From NCBI GenBank assembly GCA_021202275.1, contig JAJQDI010000010.1:1-64000 (forward strand): a stretch of DNA of 64,000 nucleotides. The letters are read 5' to 3'. Positions 46,201 through 55,384 of the stretch are shown here, piece by piece; the stretch's first letter is position 1, and every line of letters begins with the position of its first letter. Both the position numbers and the translations under genes were made by a program. This DNA is from Bacteroides sp. (GTDB taxonomy: Bacteria; Bacteroidota; Bacteroidia; Bacteroidales; Bacteroidaceae). The notes beneath the pieces are model-generated. The model had not been told where the DNA came from. It made no database searches and worked only from the letters and a program-made list of their open reading frames with translations.

Positions 46201-47208
46201 TTGGATCTGAGGATAATCGGGATTGAAATAGCCGATACCATTGGTATAGGTACTTACCCATATACAATCGCGTTCATCCACAAGAATGTCGGAGACTGTA
46301 TTTCCGTTGAGACTTCCCTCTTCATCTTCATTGGCAACAAAACGCTCTATCAATTTTCCGTCGGAGAGCCGGATCCGATACATTCCTGCTCCATCTGTAC
46401 CCACCAGCAGAGTCTGGTCGGACAACATGGCGAACGCACGTATAGGCACGGAAGGGATAAAGCTATGGAACGAAGTAACTTTCCCTATAGACAGATCCAT
46501 CCTGTAGGCCCCATCCGAAAAAGTCCCGATAAAGAGCATACCGTCATAAGCAAATAAGGATTCAGTCTTTACTTCCAGGGGAAACCCGAGCAACAATTCC
46601 GAGGAAAAAGTCCGGGTCTCCTTGTCTTTCCACAACTGATAGAGGTGCGTGTTGGTACCCGCGACAAAACTGCCATCTTCGAGTTGTATCAGCCGGTTTA
46701 TATACTCATTTGCAAGTCCGGCAGCTTTCACCTCTTTGGTCTGAGGGTCGAAATGGTAAAGACCAGATGAGAGAGAAAGCCACAATTGGTTGTCGTCGTC
46801 AAACAAAATATCATTCAGAAAAAGAAAAGGATCGGCCATCGTGTCTATCAGATCTATCTGAAGGATGAACCGATCTGTCTGTTTATTGTATGAATAGATC
46901 TTTCCGTTTCTCAGGGAGATCCGGATATTCCCGCTGCGATCACAGGTCATCGTACTGGAAGATAAGATATAATCTTTCGCCTCTATGGTCTTGTCCAGTT
47001 CATAATGCCTTATTTCATTCCCGTCGTAGCGGTCGACCCCCAGATGAGTGAATGCCCAGATGAATCCGGCGGAATCTTTATTGATCCGGAATACCTGTCG
47101 GCTGCTGAAGCCTTCTTTGATCCCTAACTGGCGGAAGGTTCGGGCAGGAAGTATAGCCGGAGATATAAGAAAAATCAAAAGGAAAACAATCTGAAGTGTT
47201 TTGTTCAT
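43292..47208 (-). pseudogene. Hybrid two-component system regulator, frameshifted at T7
   Basis: One-protein sensor/regulator of about 1,305 aa. From the ATG at 47208: signal peptide, periplasmic two-bladed propeller repeats (many DxxGxIWxGT units), a Y_Y_Y domain (YEYMLEDFNKEW), a membrane helix (YLTIVGIIGYLSVQFV) and a histidine kinase with H-box IAHDIRTPI and G-box GIGLVLVKK. There the frame ends; a second frame from 44212 supplies MVKQLDGKITF, a receiver domain (LLLAEDDTDMRE, IIISDVIMPG, YIIKPF) and an AraC-type DNA-binding domain. Eight instead of seven T at 44212-44218 would join them. It adjoins and probably controls the amino-sugar operon. Confidence 0.88.
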
Positions 47209-47686
47209 GTCTTTATGGTGCTTTCTATAGATAGTATCAGAATGCAATAATAAAAACAAAATCTCAGAAAGTAGTTTAATTCCTATCAAAATTCTTTCGT
47301 TTTTTATCAGTCTTTTCAGTGTAAATAATGATTAATTACCATGGTTCCTGCTACGTGTCAGGCATTTCTATATAAAATAATTTTCATCCGGTTCCTGCGC
47401 CCTGGTGTGTATGGGTTAAATATTGATAATATTCTGTTTTGAATAAGAGATAAACTTCCTTCTCTTACTAATTTAGCAAGAAGATAGGATATACAGGATA
47501 TGGATCTTGAAATTAATGAGCTGACAGATAGAAGTATAGTATCTCTACAGGGAAAAGATCATTTCATACGGAAAGGAGCACATAGATAGAAAGAGGTACA
47601 TATGCCGTTGGAAGTCCCGAACGCAACAATCCGGTAAGTAGGTCGAATATGTCAAAGAACCGGAAGCAACAGAAAAAAGAATTTAA
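47209..47686. other. Intergenic stretch, nothing recognised
   Basis: About 480 bases between the divergent regulator and the TIGR02757 gene. No gene, strong hairpin or full -7 box was found by eye. Confidence 0.4.
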
Positions 47687-48442
47687 ATGGATCATATAAC
47701 AAAAACAGAAAAACAATTGATACAATGGGCGGATCGGTACGAAACGGAATCATTCATTTCCAATGACCCGATCCGGTTTCCCCACAGATTCACAGACAAA
47801 CGCGATCAGGAAATAAGTGCGATTTTATCTGCCTACCTGGCTTTCGGAAAGCGGCAACAGATCATTGGAAAATTAGAACTGCTGCATCAGATCCTGGGAG
47901 ATTCTCCTTATGAATATATCCGCAGGGGAGACTATAGTTACTTCCTGAATCGCACAGGAAAATTCTATCGTTTCATCTCTCATCAGGATATGATCCTCTT
48001 TTTCCAGACCTTACAGGAATGTTACCATACCTATCCCGATCTGGAAAGTGCTGTCTGTTATTACTGCAAAGACAATCCGCTGCGTGGGTTACAACTTCTT
48101 TTCGGGCATCTGACCTATATGCCTGCTCCGGAGAGTCAATCGGCCTGCAAACGTCTGAATATGTTCCTGAGGTGGGTTTGCCGCCGCGGCAGTTGTGTGG
48201 ATCTCGGAATATGGAAATCTTTCTCTCCCGACCATGTAGTAGTGCCGCTGGATACCCATGTACACAAAATGAGCCTGAAACTGGGGATCACTCAGCGAAA
48301 AAGCGCAGACATGACTACTGCGCTGGAGATCAATGAATATTTCCGGAATATATTTCCTAATGATCCCGGATGAGGCGACTTCGCCCTGTTTGGCTATGCG
48401 ATTACTCATCCGGACTATGAAAAAGTTTCATTCGATAAATGA
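47687..48442 (+). pseudogene. TIGR02757-family protein with in-frame TGA
   Basis: A Bacteroidetes-rich family of about 250 aa of unknown biochemical function, with helix-hairpin-type DNA-glycosylase resemblance in some members. The frame has LSAYLAFGKRQQIIGKL, RLNMFLRWVCRRGSCVDLGIW and VVPLDTHVHKMSLKLGI. After FPNDPG a TGA (48371-48373) interrupts the conserved end, which then continues in frame as GDFALFGYAITHPDYEKVSFDK to a second TGA at 48440. The 22 lost residues match the family C-terminus. The last codons lie in the left arm of a MITE-like repeat. Confidence 0.8.
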
Positions 48443-48722
48443 CGTATTCTAAGGATCAACAGTTTCCGGCTGGATCGACTGAGCCAGCGATCAATGTATT
48501 CAAAATATTGTCTATTCTCATCGGATGCGCTGAGTTCACAGTCGATGAAGTCAAATACCATATCCATTCAATAGTCAATGCGGTTAAAACATGGTCCATT
48601 CTTATAGGATAAGCTGAGCCAGGGAGCGACGAGGTTAAAGCCTTGTCTATTCTCGCTGAATGGGCTGAAAGCCCATCCAGCAAAAACAGTTGATCCTTAA
48701 AATAAGTGTCATCTACCGAATA
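48429..48722. repeat. MITE-like element with long terminal inverted repeats
   Basis: 48429-48475 and 48675-48722 are imperfect inverted repeats of about 47 bases sharing TAAGGATCAAC, ATGAC and CTGGAT blocks. Inside, the block (G/A)TC(T/C)ATTC starts units at 48510, 48562, 48594 and 48645 (spacing 52, 32, 51), most followed by GATAAGCTGAG-like text. No transposase is encoded. The element overlaps the 3' end of the TIGR02757 gene. I see no clear target-site duplication. Confidence 0.6.
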
Positions 48723-48750
48723 AGCCGCAGGAAACCGACCTTTTCCTCAC

Positions 48751-48806
48751 AAAAAAATCCCCTTGCCGATCTTTTCCGGAAAAACTCCGATAGACAAGCA
48801 GGGGAA
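48751..48806 (-). terminator. Terminator of uxaC
   Basis: On the minus strand TTCCCCTGCTTG pairs with CAAGGGGA with a small bulge and is followed by seven T (48757-48751). It lies 100 bases after the uxaC stop. Confidence 0.65.
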
Positions 48807-48906
48807 TCTTGGTTAGTAGTCCGTACTTTCACATCATTATCAGGATACAAAACAAATACGGAACAGTGAAGCGATGGTGAGGTCGCTTCACCCTTTTCTC
48901 CTATTC

Positions 48907-50313
48907 TTAAAACTGAAAATAATTCTTAGCGTTGTAGTAACAAATATCTTCGATCATCTGATTAGCACGTTCCATTTCAGAAGCCGGGATCTCTCCGTTC
49001 TCAATGTCTCTTCCTACCAGATTGCACAAGGTGCGACGGAAATATTCATGACGCGGGTAGGAGAGGAACGAGCGGGAGTCTGTCAACATTCCGACGAAAC
49101 GGCTCAGAAGTCCCAATACAGAAAGCGCATTCATCTGTTTTTCCATACCGTCTTTCTGATCCAGGAACCACCATCCCGAACCGAACTGGATCTTACCGGG
49201 CACCGATCCGTCCTGGAAATTACCCAGCATCGTAGCGATCACTTCGTTGGCACAAGGGTTCAGATTGTACAGAATGGTTTTGGTCAGCTTACCCGATGAA
49301 TTGAGACGATCCAGGAATTTAGACATCGCTTTGGCTGTGGTGAACTCTCCGATAGAATCAAATCCGGTATCCGGTCCCAGCAGCCGGAACATTTTGGAGT
49401 TGTTGTTACGGATAGCTCCGTAGTGGAATTGCTGTGTCCAGCCTTTTTCCCAATCCATTTCTCCGAAAACCACCAGCATGGCAGATTTGAATTTCAGGAT
49501 CTCTTCTTTGGTCAGTTCTTTACCACCGTATACTTTGTCAAAGATCGCTTTGATCTCCGCCTCTGTATAGTCTTCCGCGTAGAACTCTTCAATACCGTGA
49601 TCCGACAGTTTACATCCCTGTTCGGCGAAGAAGTCATGACGTTTGCGCAAAGCAGCGACCATATCATCAAAATTGGAGATAGACACACCGCTCACTTCAG
49701 AAAGTTTCTCCATATACGCGCGGAAATCGGCAGGAACCTCTACGGCCATGGCCTTGTCCGGACGCCAGGTAGGCAACATCTTGATCTCAAATCCGCTTTC
49801 ACGGGTCTGGATATGGTATTCCAGAGAATCAACAGGATCGTCTGTGGTACAAACCACTTCCACACAGTAGCGACGCATCATACCCCAGGCAGAATATTCC
49901 GGAGTAGCCAGCTTCTCATTACACTCGTCATAGATCTCACGCGCGGTCTTCGGACTCAGGATCTTATCTATACCAAACGCGGTTTTCAACTCCAGGTGTG
50001 TCCAGTGATACAAAGGATTACGGAAGGTATATGGAACAGTCTCCGCCCATTTTTCAAATTTTTCCCAGTCGGAAGTATCTTTACCTGTACAATAGCGTTC
50101 GTCTACGCCGTTGGTACGCATCGCGCGCCATTTGTAGTGGTCGCCACCCAGCCAGATCTCTGTCAGTGATTTGAACTTGTGATCGTCTGCTACCATTTGC
50201 GGGATCAGGTGACAATGGTAATCGATAATGGGCATTTTAGCCGCATGTTCGTGATACAATTTCTGTGCGGTTTCTGACTGCAACAGAAAGTTTTCATCCA
50301 TAAAATTCTTCAT
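48907..50313 (-). CDS. uxaC: Glucuronate isomerase (uronate isomerase)
   Basis: A 468 aa cytoplasmic enzyme that isomerises glucuronate to fructuronate and galacturonate to tagaturonate. It begins MKNFMDENFLLQSETAQKLYHEHA with the metal-binding DYHCHLIP close behind, and shows NPLYHWTHLELKTAFGI, VVCTTDDPVDSLEYH and GWWFLDQKDGM, all typical of UxaC. It is divergent from the LacI-type regulator, whose promoter region it shares. Confidence 0.96.
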   Translation of the reverse strand: MKNFMDENFLLQSETAQKLYHEHAAKMPIIDYHCHLIPQMVADDHKFKSLTEIWLGGDHYKWRAMRTNGVDERYCTGKDTSDWEKFEKWAETVPYTFRNPLYHWTHLELKTAFGIDKILSPKTAREIYDECNEKLATPEYSAWGMMRRYCVEVVCTTDDPVDSLEYHIQTRESGFEIKMLPTWRPDKAMAVEVPADFRAYMEKLSEVSGVSISNFDDMVAALRKRHDFFAEQGCKLSDHGIEEFYAEDYTEAEIKAIFDKVYGGKELTKEEILKFKSAMLVVFGEMDWEKGWTQQFHYGAIRNNNSKMFRLLGPDTGFDSIGEFTTAKAMSKFLDRLNSSGKLTKTILYNLNPCANEVIATMLGNFQDGSVPGKIQFGSGWWFLDQKDGMEKQMNALSVLGLLSRFVGMLTDSRSFLSYPRHEYFRRTLCNLVGRDIENGEIPASEMERANQMIEDICYYNAKNYFQF

Positions 50314-50430
50314 TTCTCTGTGTTTTTAAACGTGTAAAATTTTTACTTTTTATGATTTTACCTATATAGTATTGATTGTAAAGCTAATAGGCGTTTTATA
50401 GGTTTTACTTTTATTAACCGTTATCGAACA

Positions 50431-50438
50431 CAAAAATA
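50431..50438 (-). promoter_or_regulatory. -7 box of uxaC
   Basis: Minus strand TATTTTTG, full TAnnTTTG match, 118 bases before the start codon. With the box at 50470 it forms a divergent promoter pair suitable for control by the LacI-type protein. Confidence 0.5.
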
Positions 50439-50469
50439 GAAAATTTACTTGGATTAACAAAATAATTCG

Positions 50470-50477
50470 TATATTTG
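50470..50477 (+). promoter_or_regulatory. -7 box of the lacI-type regulator and uxaB
   Basis: TATATTTG, a full TAnnTTTG match, with TTGG at 50449-50452 as possible -33 element. The leader to the ATG at 50543 is about 60 bases. Confidence 0.6.
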
Positions 50478-50542
50478 CGCAGAATAATTTATAATATTTA
50501 AGTTTTGGGCTTCTCCCTGTTACCTTGAAACACCGGAATTAC

Positions 50543-51604
50543 ATGGAAAACAAAAATTATACGATCAAAGACATAGCACGTATGGCAGGAGTATCTGCCG
50601 GAACGGTAGATCGTGTGCTCCACAGCCGGGGAGATGTATCGGAAAAGAGCAGGGCCAGGGTACAGAAAATACTGGATGAGATCGATTATCAGCCCAACCG
50701 TTTCGCCATAGGATTGGCTGCCAAAAAGAAATATACACTCACCTGCATTATACCTTATTATATTGTAAATGATTACTGGCACGCGGTGGCCGTTGGCATA
50801 GAACGCGCAGCAAAAGAAGTACAACCCTATAATGTACAGGTAGCCTATCTCTACTATCTGCACGGAAACAAAGGATCGTACGGAGAAGCCTGCCGCCAGG
50901 CCACAGAAGCGGAGACAGATGGCATACTGATCGCTCCCAACTTCCGGGAAGAGACTTACCTGCTGACTTCTGTGTTACAGGAAAAAGGAATACCACATGC
51001 ATTTATAGACTTCAATATAGAAGATACAGGAGCGCTCACATACATCGGACAGGATTCTTTCCGGAGCGGTTATATCGCGGCCAAGATCCTGATGCACAAC
51101 TACAACGACGGGCAGGAACTGGTACTTTTCATGAGCAACGACAAAGAGAGTCCGGCCGAGATACAGATGCAGAGACGCATAGAGGGATTTATGTCTTATC
51201 TGCACGAGAACAGGATCGGGCAACAGGTTCACGAGGTGATACTCAATAAAGAAGACAAAGAAGACAACCGCCGGACATTGAACGATTTCTTTGCAAACCA
51301 TTCACAGGCCCTATCAGGAGCTGTATTCAATTCCCGTGTGTATACTGTAGGAGAATATTTGAGAGAGACCGGTCGCCGGATGGAAGGGCTGATCGGATAC
51401 GACCTGCTATCCGGAAACGTAGAGTTGCTCCGTTCAGGGCATCTGACATTCCTGATCGGACAGCGACCCGGTCTGCAAGGGTATGACGGTATTAAGGCAT
51501 TGTGCGAGTATGTGGTTTTCAAAAGACCGGTTGCCTCCGTCAAATTCATGCCTATTGACATTCTGATGAAAGAGAACATTGATTTCTATTTTGAATTTGA
51601 ATGA
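50543..51604 (+). CDS. LacI-family transcriptional regulator
   Basis: A 353 aa regulator with an N-terminal helix-turn-helix (YTIKDIARMAGVSAGTVDRVLHSRGDVS) and a periplasmic-binding-protein-like sensor domain (TLTCIIPYYIVNDYW, DGILIAPNF, TYIGQDSFRSGYIAAKIL). The TVDRVL reading in the recognition helix, instead of TVSRVL, is common in the Bacteroidetes subgroup. The ATG at 50543 is used; the upstream TTG at 50525 would add six residues only. It sits between divergent uxaC and downstream uxaB, so hexuronate intermediates are the likely effector. Confidence 0.92.
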   Translation: MENKNYTIKDIARMAGVSAGTVDRVLHSRGDVSEKSRARVQKILDEIDYQPNRFAIGLAAKKKYTLTCIIPYYIVNDYWHAVAVGIERAAKEVQPYNVQVAYLYYLHGNKGSYGEACRQATEAETDGILIAPNFREETYLLTSVLQEKGIPHAFIDFNIEDTGALTYIGQDSFRSGYIAAKILMHNYNDGQELVLFMSNDKESPAEIQMQRRIEGFMSYLHENRIGQQVHEVILNKEDKEDNRRTLNDFFANHSQALSGAVFNSRVYTVGEYLRETGRRMEGLIGYDLLSGNVELLRSGHLTFLIGQRPGLQGYDGIKALCEYVVFKRPVASVKFMPIDILMKENIDFYFEFE

Positions 51605-51639
51605 TATACATTTTCAACTTTAATTAATAATAAAAAGAC

Positions 51640-53079
51640 ATGAAAGCATTAAACAAAGAAACGGCTGTGAAAGTACAGCGGCCCGAACGTATTATCCAAT
51701 TCGGAGAAGGCAACTTCCTGCGTGCGTTTGTAGACTGGATCATCTACAACATGAATGAGAAAACCGATTTCAACAGCAGTGTGGTAGTAGTACAACCCAT
51801 TGACAAAGGTATGGTAGATATGCTGAACGAACAGGATGATCTCTATCATGTGAACCTGCAGGGATTAGATAAGGGAGAAGTCGTAAACAGCCTGACCCTG
51901 ATCGATGTGATCAGCCGCGCGCTTAATCCTTATTCACAGAATAAAGAGTTTATGGCACTGGCCGACCAGCCTGAGATGCGTTTTGTGATCTCCAACACTA
52001 CAGAAGCTGGTATTGCTTTCGATCCTTCCTGCAAACTGGAAGATGCTCCCGCTTCTTCTTACCCGGGCAAACTGACTCAACTGTTGTACAGACGCTTCAA
52101 GACGTTCAATGGCGACAAGACAAAGGGTCTAATCATCTTCCCTTGCGAACTGATCTTCCTCAATGGCCACAAACTGAAAGAGACCATTTATCAGTATATC
52201 GATCTGTGGAATCTGGGCGAAGAATTCAAAACCTGGTTCGAAGAGGCTTGCGGAGTATATGCTACCCTGGTAGACCGCATCGTTCCGGGCTTCCCGCGCA
52301 AAGATATCGACGCGATCAAAGAAAAGATCCAGTACAACGACAACTTAGTGGTACAGGCCGAGATCTTTCATCTGTGGGTGATAGAAGCTCCTCAGGAAGT
52401 AGCCAAAGAATTCCCTGCGGACCAGGCAGGTCTGAATGTGTTGTTTGTTCCTTCGGAAGCTCCTTACCACGAACGCAAAGTGACACTGTTGAATGGCCCT
52501 CATACCGTACTGTCGCCTGTAGCCTATCTGTCCGGAATAAACATTGTACGCGATGCGTGTCAGGATGAAGTAGTAGGTAAATATATTCATAAAGTGATGT
52601 TCGATGAGCTGATGGAGACACTGAACCTGCCCAAGGAAGAACTGATCCAATTCGCAAACGATGTACTCGAACGCTTCAACAATCCGTTCGTAGAGCACGC
52701 TGTTACCAGCATCATGCTGAACTCTTTCCCCAAATACGAAACACGTGATCTGCCCGGACTGAAAACCTACCTGCAACGCAAAGGAGAACTTCCCAAAGGT
52801 CTGGTATTGGGGCTGGCAGCCATCATCACTTACTACAAAGGCGGAGTGAGAGCAGACGGAGCAGAGATCGTTCCTAACGACGCGCCGGAGATCATGAGCC
52901 TGCTCAAAGACCTGTGGGCAACCGGAGATACACAAAAAGTAGCAGAGGGCGTGCTGGCAGCCGACTTCATCTGGAATGAAGATCTGAACCAGATACCCGG
53001 ACTGACAGCAGCTGTAAAAGGATATTTGGATTCCATTCAAGAGAAAGGTATGCTGGAAACAGTGAAGTCGATTCTCTGA
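51640..53079 (+). CDS. uxaB: Tagaturonate reductase (altronate oxidoreductase)
   Basis: A 479 aa NAD-dependent polyol/mannitol-dehydrogenase-family enzyme that reduces tagaturonate to altronate. The N-terminal nucleotide-binding segment is RIIQFGEGNFLRAFVDW, with NTTEAGIAF and ELIFLNGHKLK further on. The C-terminal domain has HTVLSPVAYLSGINIVRDA and FVEHAVTSIMLNSFPKYETRD. It starts 35 bases after the regulator gene and is probably cotranscribed. The next enzyme, altronate dehydratase (UxaA), is not in the window. Confidence 0.94.
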   Translation: MKALNKETAVKVQRPERIIQFGEGNFLRAFVDWIIYNMNEKTDFNSSVVVVQPIDKGMVDMLNEQDDLYHVNLQGLDKGEVVNSLTLIDVISRALNPYSQNKEFMALADQPEMRFVISNTTEAGIAFDPSCKLEDAPASSYPGKLTQLLYRRFKTFNGDKTKGLIIFPCELIFLNGHKLKETIYQYIDLWNLGEEFKTWFEEACGVYATLVDRIVPGFPRKDIDAIKEKIQYNDNLVVQAEIFHLWVIEAPQEVAKEFPADQAGLNVLFVPSEAPYHERKVTLLNGPHTVLSPVAYLSGINIVRDACQDEVVGKYIHKVMFDELMETLNLPKEELIQFANDVLERFNNPFVEHAVTSIMLNSFPKYETRDLPGLKTYLQRKGELPKGLVLGLAAIITYYKGGVRADGAEIVPNDAPEIMSLLKDLWATGDTQKVAEGVLAADFIWNEDLNQIPGLTAAVKGYLDSIQEKGMLETVKSIL

Positions 53080-53097
53080 TCCTTTGTTCATATATAC

Positions 53098-53133
53098 AAA
53101 AAGCCGGTTTCACACAAAGAAGCCGGCTTTTTT
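53098..53133 (+). terminator. Terminator of uxaB
   Basis: AAAAAGCCGG (53098-53107) pairs with CCGGCTTTTT (53123-53132), with further TTTC/GAAG pairing inside, and the T tract is part of the stem end. It may work in both directions. Confidence 0.85.
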
Positions 53134-53151
53134 ATATCATCATACAACAGA

Positions 53152-53691
53152 TCAACGATCTGTACTTACTTTCATTACCTGTACAGAAAGATCTTCCTTA
53201 AATTGATCATACTCTTTCTGAGACAGCACATTCGGATAAGAGATCACTTCCAGCGAATGTCCTTCATATCCTTGCCGGTAAGGCGGGTGAATATGCTTCC
53301 AGCTGCTTGTCACAAACCCCAGGGATTGATAAAAACGCAGGCGACGGGAGCTGATCTCATCCACCACGGGATCTATTTCAAGGACAACGGTTTTGCCGCA
53401 GGTATGCAGAAAATCAGCTAATATTTCTTTCCCGTATCCGGTACCTCTTTTATTGACATCAATGGCAAAGTGCTCGATATAGATGTAGGTATCAAAAACC
53501 CAGTAAGACAGAAAACCAATATACTCTTCCTGGTCGGCTGTGTATATATCGAGGTGATATTCAGATCTGGAGAATGCGTATTGCTGCTGCCCGGAGGTAT
53601 GTTGTTCGTACACAGGAAAACTGATCTGATAATTTTCTATGAATCTCTTATAAAGAGGAGACTGTGAAGAATTGAGTCGAATGGAATTCAT
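53152..53691 (-). CDS. GNAT-family N-acetyltransferase
   Basis: A 179 aa acetyltransferase using acetyl-CoA. The fold is recognisable from the beta-strand FLSYWVFDTYIYIEHFAID, the acetyl-CoA pyrophosphate loop region VNKRGTGYGKEILADFL (about 98-114) and RRLRFYQSLGFV near residue 134. The acceptor substrate cannot be deduced. Monocistronic, converging on uxaB. Confidence 0.85.
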   Translation of the reverse strand: MNSIRLNSSQSPLYKRFIENYQISFPVYEQHTSGQQQYAFSRSEYHLDIYTADQEEYIGFLSYWVFDTYIYIEHFAIDVNKRGTGYGKEILADFLHTCGKTVVLEIDPVVDEISSRRLRFYQSLGFVTSSWKHIHPPYRQGYEGHSLEVISYPNVLSQKEYDQFKEDLSVQVMKVSTDR

Positions 53692-53743
53692 GCAAGGGAA
53701 ATAAAAAATGATTGAATAAAAAAAGACAAGGACAGGAAAGGTA

Positions 53744-54280
53744 TTACTGCTGTTCGGTACTGTGTGCCTTATGCAGGATGAATGTAGTAGCCCCCAGGGT
53801 CACAATATCACCTTCGTGTAACGTACGACGTTCTTTATCGGCCAGTAACTCATTCATGACAAAAGTCCCGGTGAGACTTCCGGCGTCACGCAGTTGATAA
53901 GTAATAGCACCTGCTTTGCTTTTTCTGACCTGAAGGATGCAATGTCTCCGGTCCATACTCATGTCTCCGGTATCAATAGGGAGTTGGATCACTGTACCCA
54001 CACAACGCCTTCCAATGATATTATCCCCTTCCTGCAGGGGCAATTGCTGTTTATATCCAAAGACATTTTCAATGACTGTAATGTATCCAAAGGGAGCGCT
54101 CTCCGCCGGATCCTGTTTTTCTTCATCCTTTCTGAGTGCGTTCAATCTGGATCTGCCCAGACGGATACTGAACTGCTTCCCACAGTGTTCACACACAAAA
54201 ACCAGGGATTGTCCCTCCTGATACTTGGTTTCATCGAAATAGACATATTCTTCACACTTCGGACAACGTACTCTTTTCAT
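53744..54280 (-). CDS. FHA-domain protein with N-terminal zinc ribbon
   Basis: A 178 aa cytoplasmic protein. The N-terminus has two CxxC knuckles (RCPKCEEYVYF and FVCEHCGKQF) forming a zinc ribbon of the MJ0042 kind. An FHA phosphothreonine-binding domain follows (about 75-170) with GDNIIGRRCVG, MSMDRRHCILQV and GSLTGTFVMNE, equivalent to the family GR, SRxH and NGT signatures. No kinase is nearby. The ATG at 54280 begins right at the zinc ribbon; two upstream ATGs would add up to eight residues. It follows the HU-SPOR gene immediately. Confidence 0.85.
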   Translation of the reverse strand: MKRVRCPKCEEYVYFDETKYQEGQSLVFVCEHCGKQFSIRLGRSRLNALRKDEEKQDPAESAPFGYITVIENVFGYKQQLPLQEGDNIIGRRCVGTVIQLPIDTGDMSMDRRHCILQVRKSKAGAITYQLRDAGSLTGTFVMNELLADKERRTLHEGDIVTLGATTFILHKAHSTEQQ

Positions 54281-54285
54281 CACCA

Positions 54286-55371
54286 TTATCTTATCAGTAA
54301 CCACGCATTTTCAAATCCCTGTTTTTCCCGGTAAAGAGCCAGTTGCCGATAGGCTTCCTGCCGATCTTTAAAAGAGCATATACTTACCCGTACTTTACCG
54401 TCGCCCACAATCACGCTGGCACTCTCGTAGCCCTGTATTCTGAGCTCCTCTACCTGTGCTTCCGCGTCTTTGGTGTGTACCAGACTGGAAACGATCAGAT
54501 GATAAACACGCGCAGGAGAAGAAACATTCCCGGGTACCTCAGAACGTACCATCGCTTGTACCTGTTCTTCGGAATTCTCCGTAGAGCTGGCAACCACTAT
54601 CTCCTTCACGGCAACAGGTTTCACATTCTGCCATACATCTTCACTTTCTTCCTCAGGCCCGGTACCCTCTTTCTCACGCGTTGTTTTCGTCTCCGAAAGA
54701 GCCAGTGGAGAAAACAGCAACGAATAATCGTTGAGTTGAGAAAGCAGGGAAGAGGGAAGGAGAGTGGCATAGTTCTCTTCCGGAATATAGGTATTCTCCA
54801 CAGAAGGAGAGAAGAACAGCAGCATAAATACCGCGGCCACAGAAGCCACCATACCGCGTACGAAAGTACGATTGATATGTATTGTATAAGAGGACGAAGG
54901 ATGAGCAACCACTGTTCTCTCAGTAAATACTGGTTTCGCTTTTACTTCCGGAATGATCTCTTCCATATAAAAAGCGTCCAGCCCATACAAGGAAGGAGAG
55001 AGCAGATCAGGATCATGGGGAACAAACTCATAATGCCCTGACATTCCGCAACGCAATTCGCCGATGTTTCCGAATTGTATTTTTCCCGTATCCAGAAGTA
55101 TCGCGTGCATCCGGTTCACCTCCTCTCCGATCAGCCGCGAAGCATCGGAAAAACTCAGATCATACACAGACATCACCGATTGAACCAGCAACCCGTCATT
55201 GATACGTAACAAGGGATTGAAACCTACGGTACGGCAAGGAGGTAAAAACAGATTTTCCTGTTCCGACCGCCCCGCGGGAGTATAATGAGTAACAAATCCA
55301 CCGAGGTCAGGAACAATCACACAATCATGTTCCAGCAGTAGTTTTTCTATATGTCGGGATAGCTCGATCAT
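54286..55371 (-). CDS. HU-CCDC81 and SPOR-domain membrane protein
   Basis: A 361 aa protein joining an N-terminal HU-related CCDC81 domain pair (about 1-130, HDCVIVPDLGGFVTHYTPA), a single membrane helix (about 173-187, ASVAAVFMLLFF), a low-complexity linker and a C-terminal SPOR domain (about 285-361, YHLIVSSLVHTKDAEAQVEEL). SPOR domains bind denuded peptidoglycan at division sites, so the protein probably sits at the septum with its HU-like part in the cytoplasm. The FHA gene follows with 5 bases between. A -7 box ends 5 bases before the ATG, so the mRNA may be leaderless. Confidence 0.9.
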   Translation of the reverse strand: MIELSRHIEKLLLEHDCVIVPDLGGFVTHYTPAGRSEQENLFLPPCRTVGFNPLLRINDGLLVQSVMSVYDLSFSDASRLIGEEVNRMHAILLDTGKIQFGNIGELRCGMSGHYEFVPHDPDLLSPSLYGLDAFYMEEIIPEVKAKPVFTERTVVAHPSSSYTIHINRTFVRGMVASVAAVFMLLFFSPSVENTYIPEENYATLLPSSLLSQLNDYSLLFSPLALSETKTTREKEGTGPEEESEDVWQNVKPVAVKEIVVASSTENSEEQVQAMVRSEVPGNVSSPARVYHLIVSSLVHTKDAEAQVEELRIQGYESASVIVGDGKVRVSICSFKDRQEAYRQLALYREKQGFENAWLLIR

Positions 55372-55376
55372 TGATG

Positions 55377-55384
55377 CAAAATTA
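55377..55384 (-). promoter_or_regulatory. -7 box of the HU-SPOR gene
   Basis: Minus strand TAATTTTG, full TAnnTTTG match, ending 5 bases before the ATG at 55371. Confidence 0.5.

Noticed and set aside
45088..46557. A 489-codon open frame on the plus strand
   Set aside because: It lies wholly opposite the propeller repeats of the hybrid sensor, which has clear domains. The antisense frame has no family resemblance.
48371..48373. Genome-wide recoding of TGA to a sense codon
   Set aside because: Many genes in the window end in TGA where family length expects the stop, so recoding is not general; only local readthrough or mutation is possible.
48429..48722. CRISPR array
   Set aside because: The internal units are irregular in length and diverged, lie inside inverted ends, and no cas gene is near. 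No CRISPR array was found elsewhere in the window.
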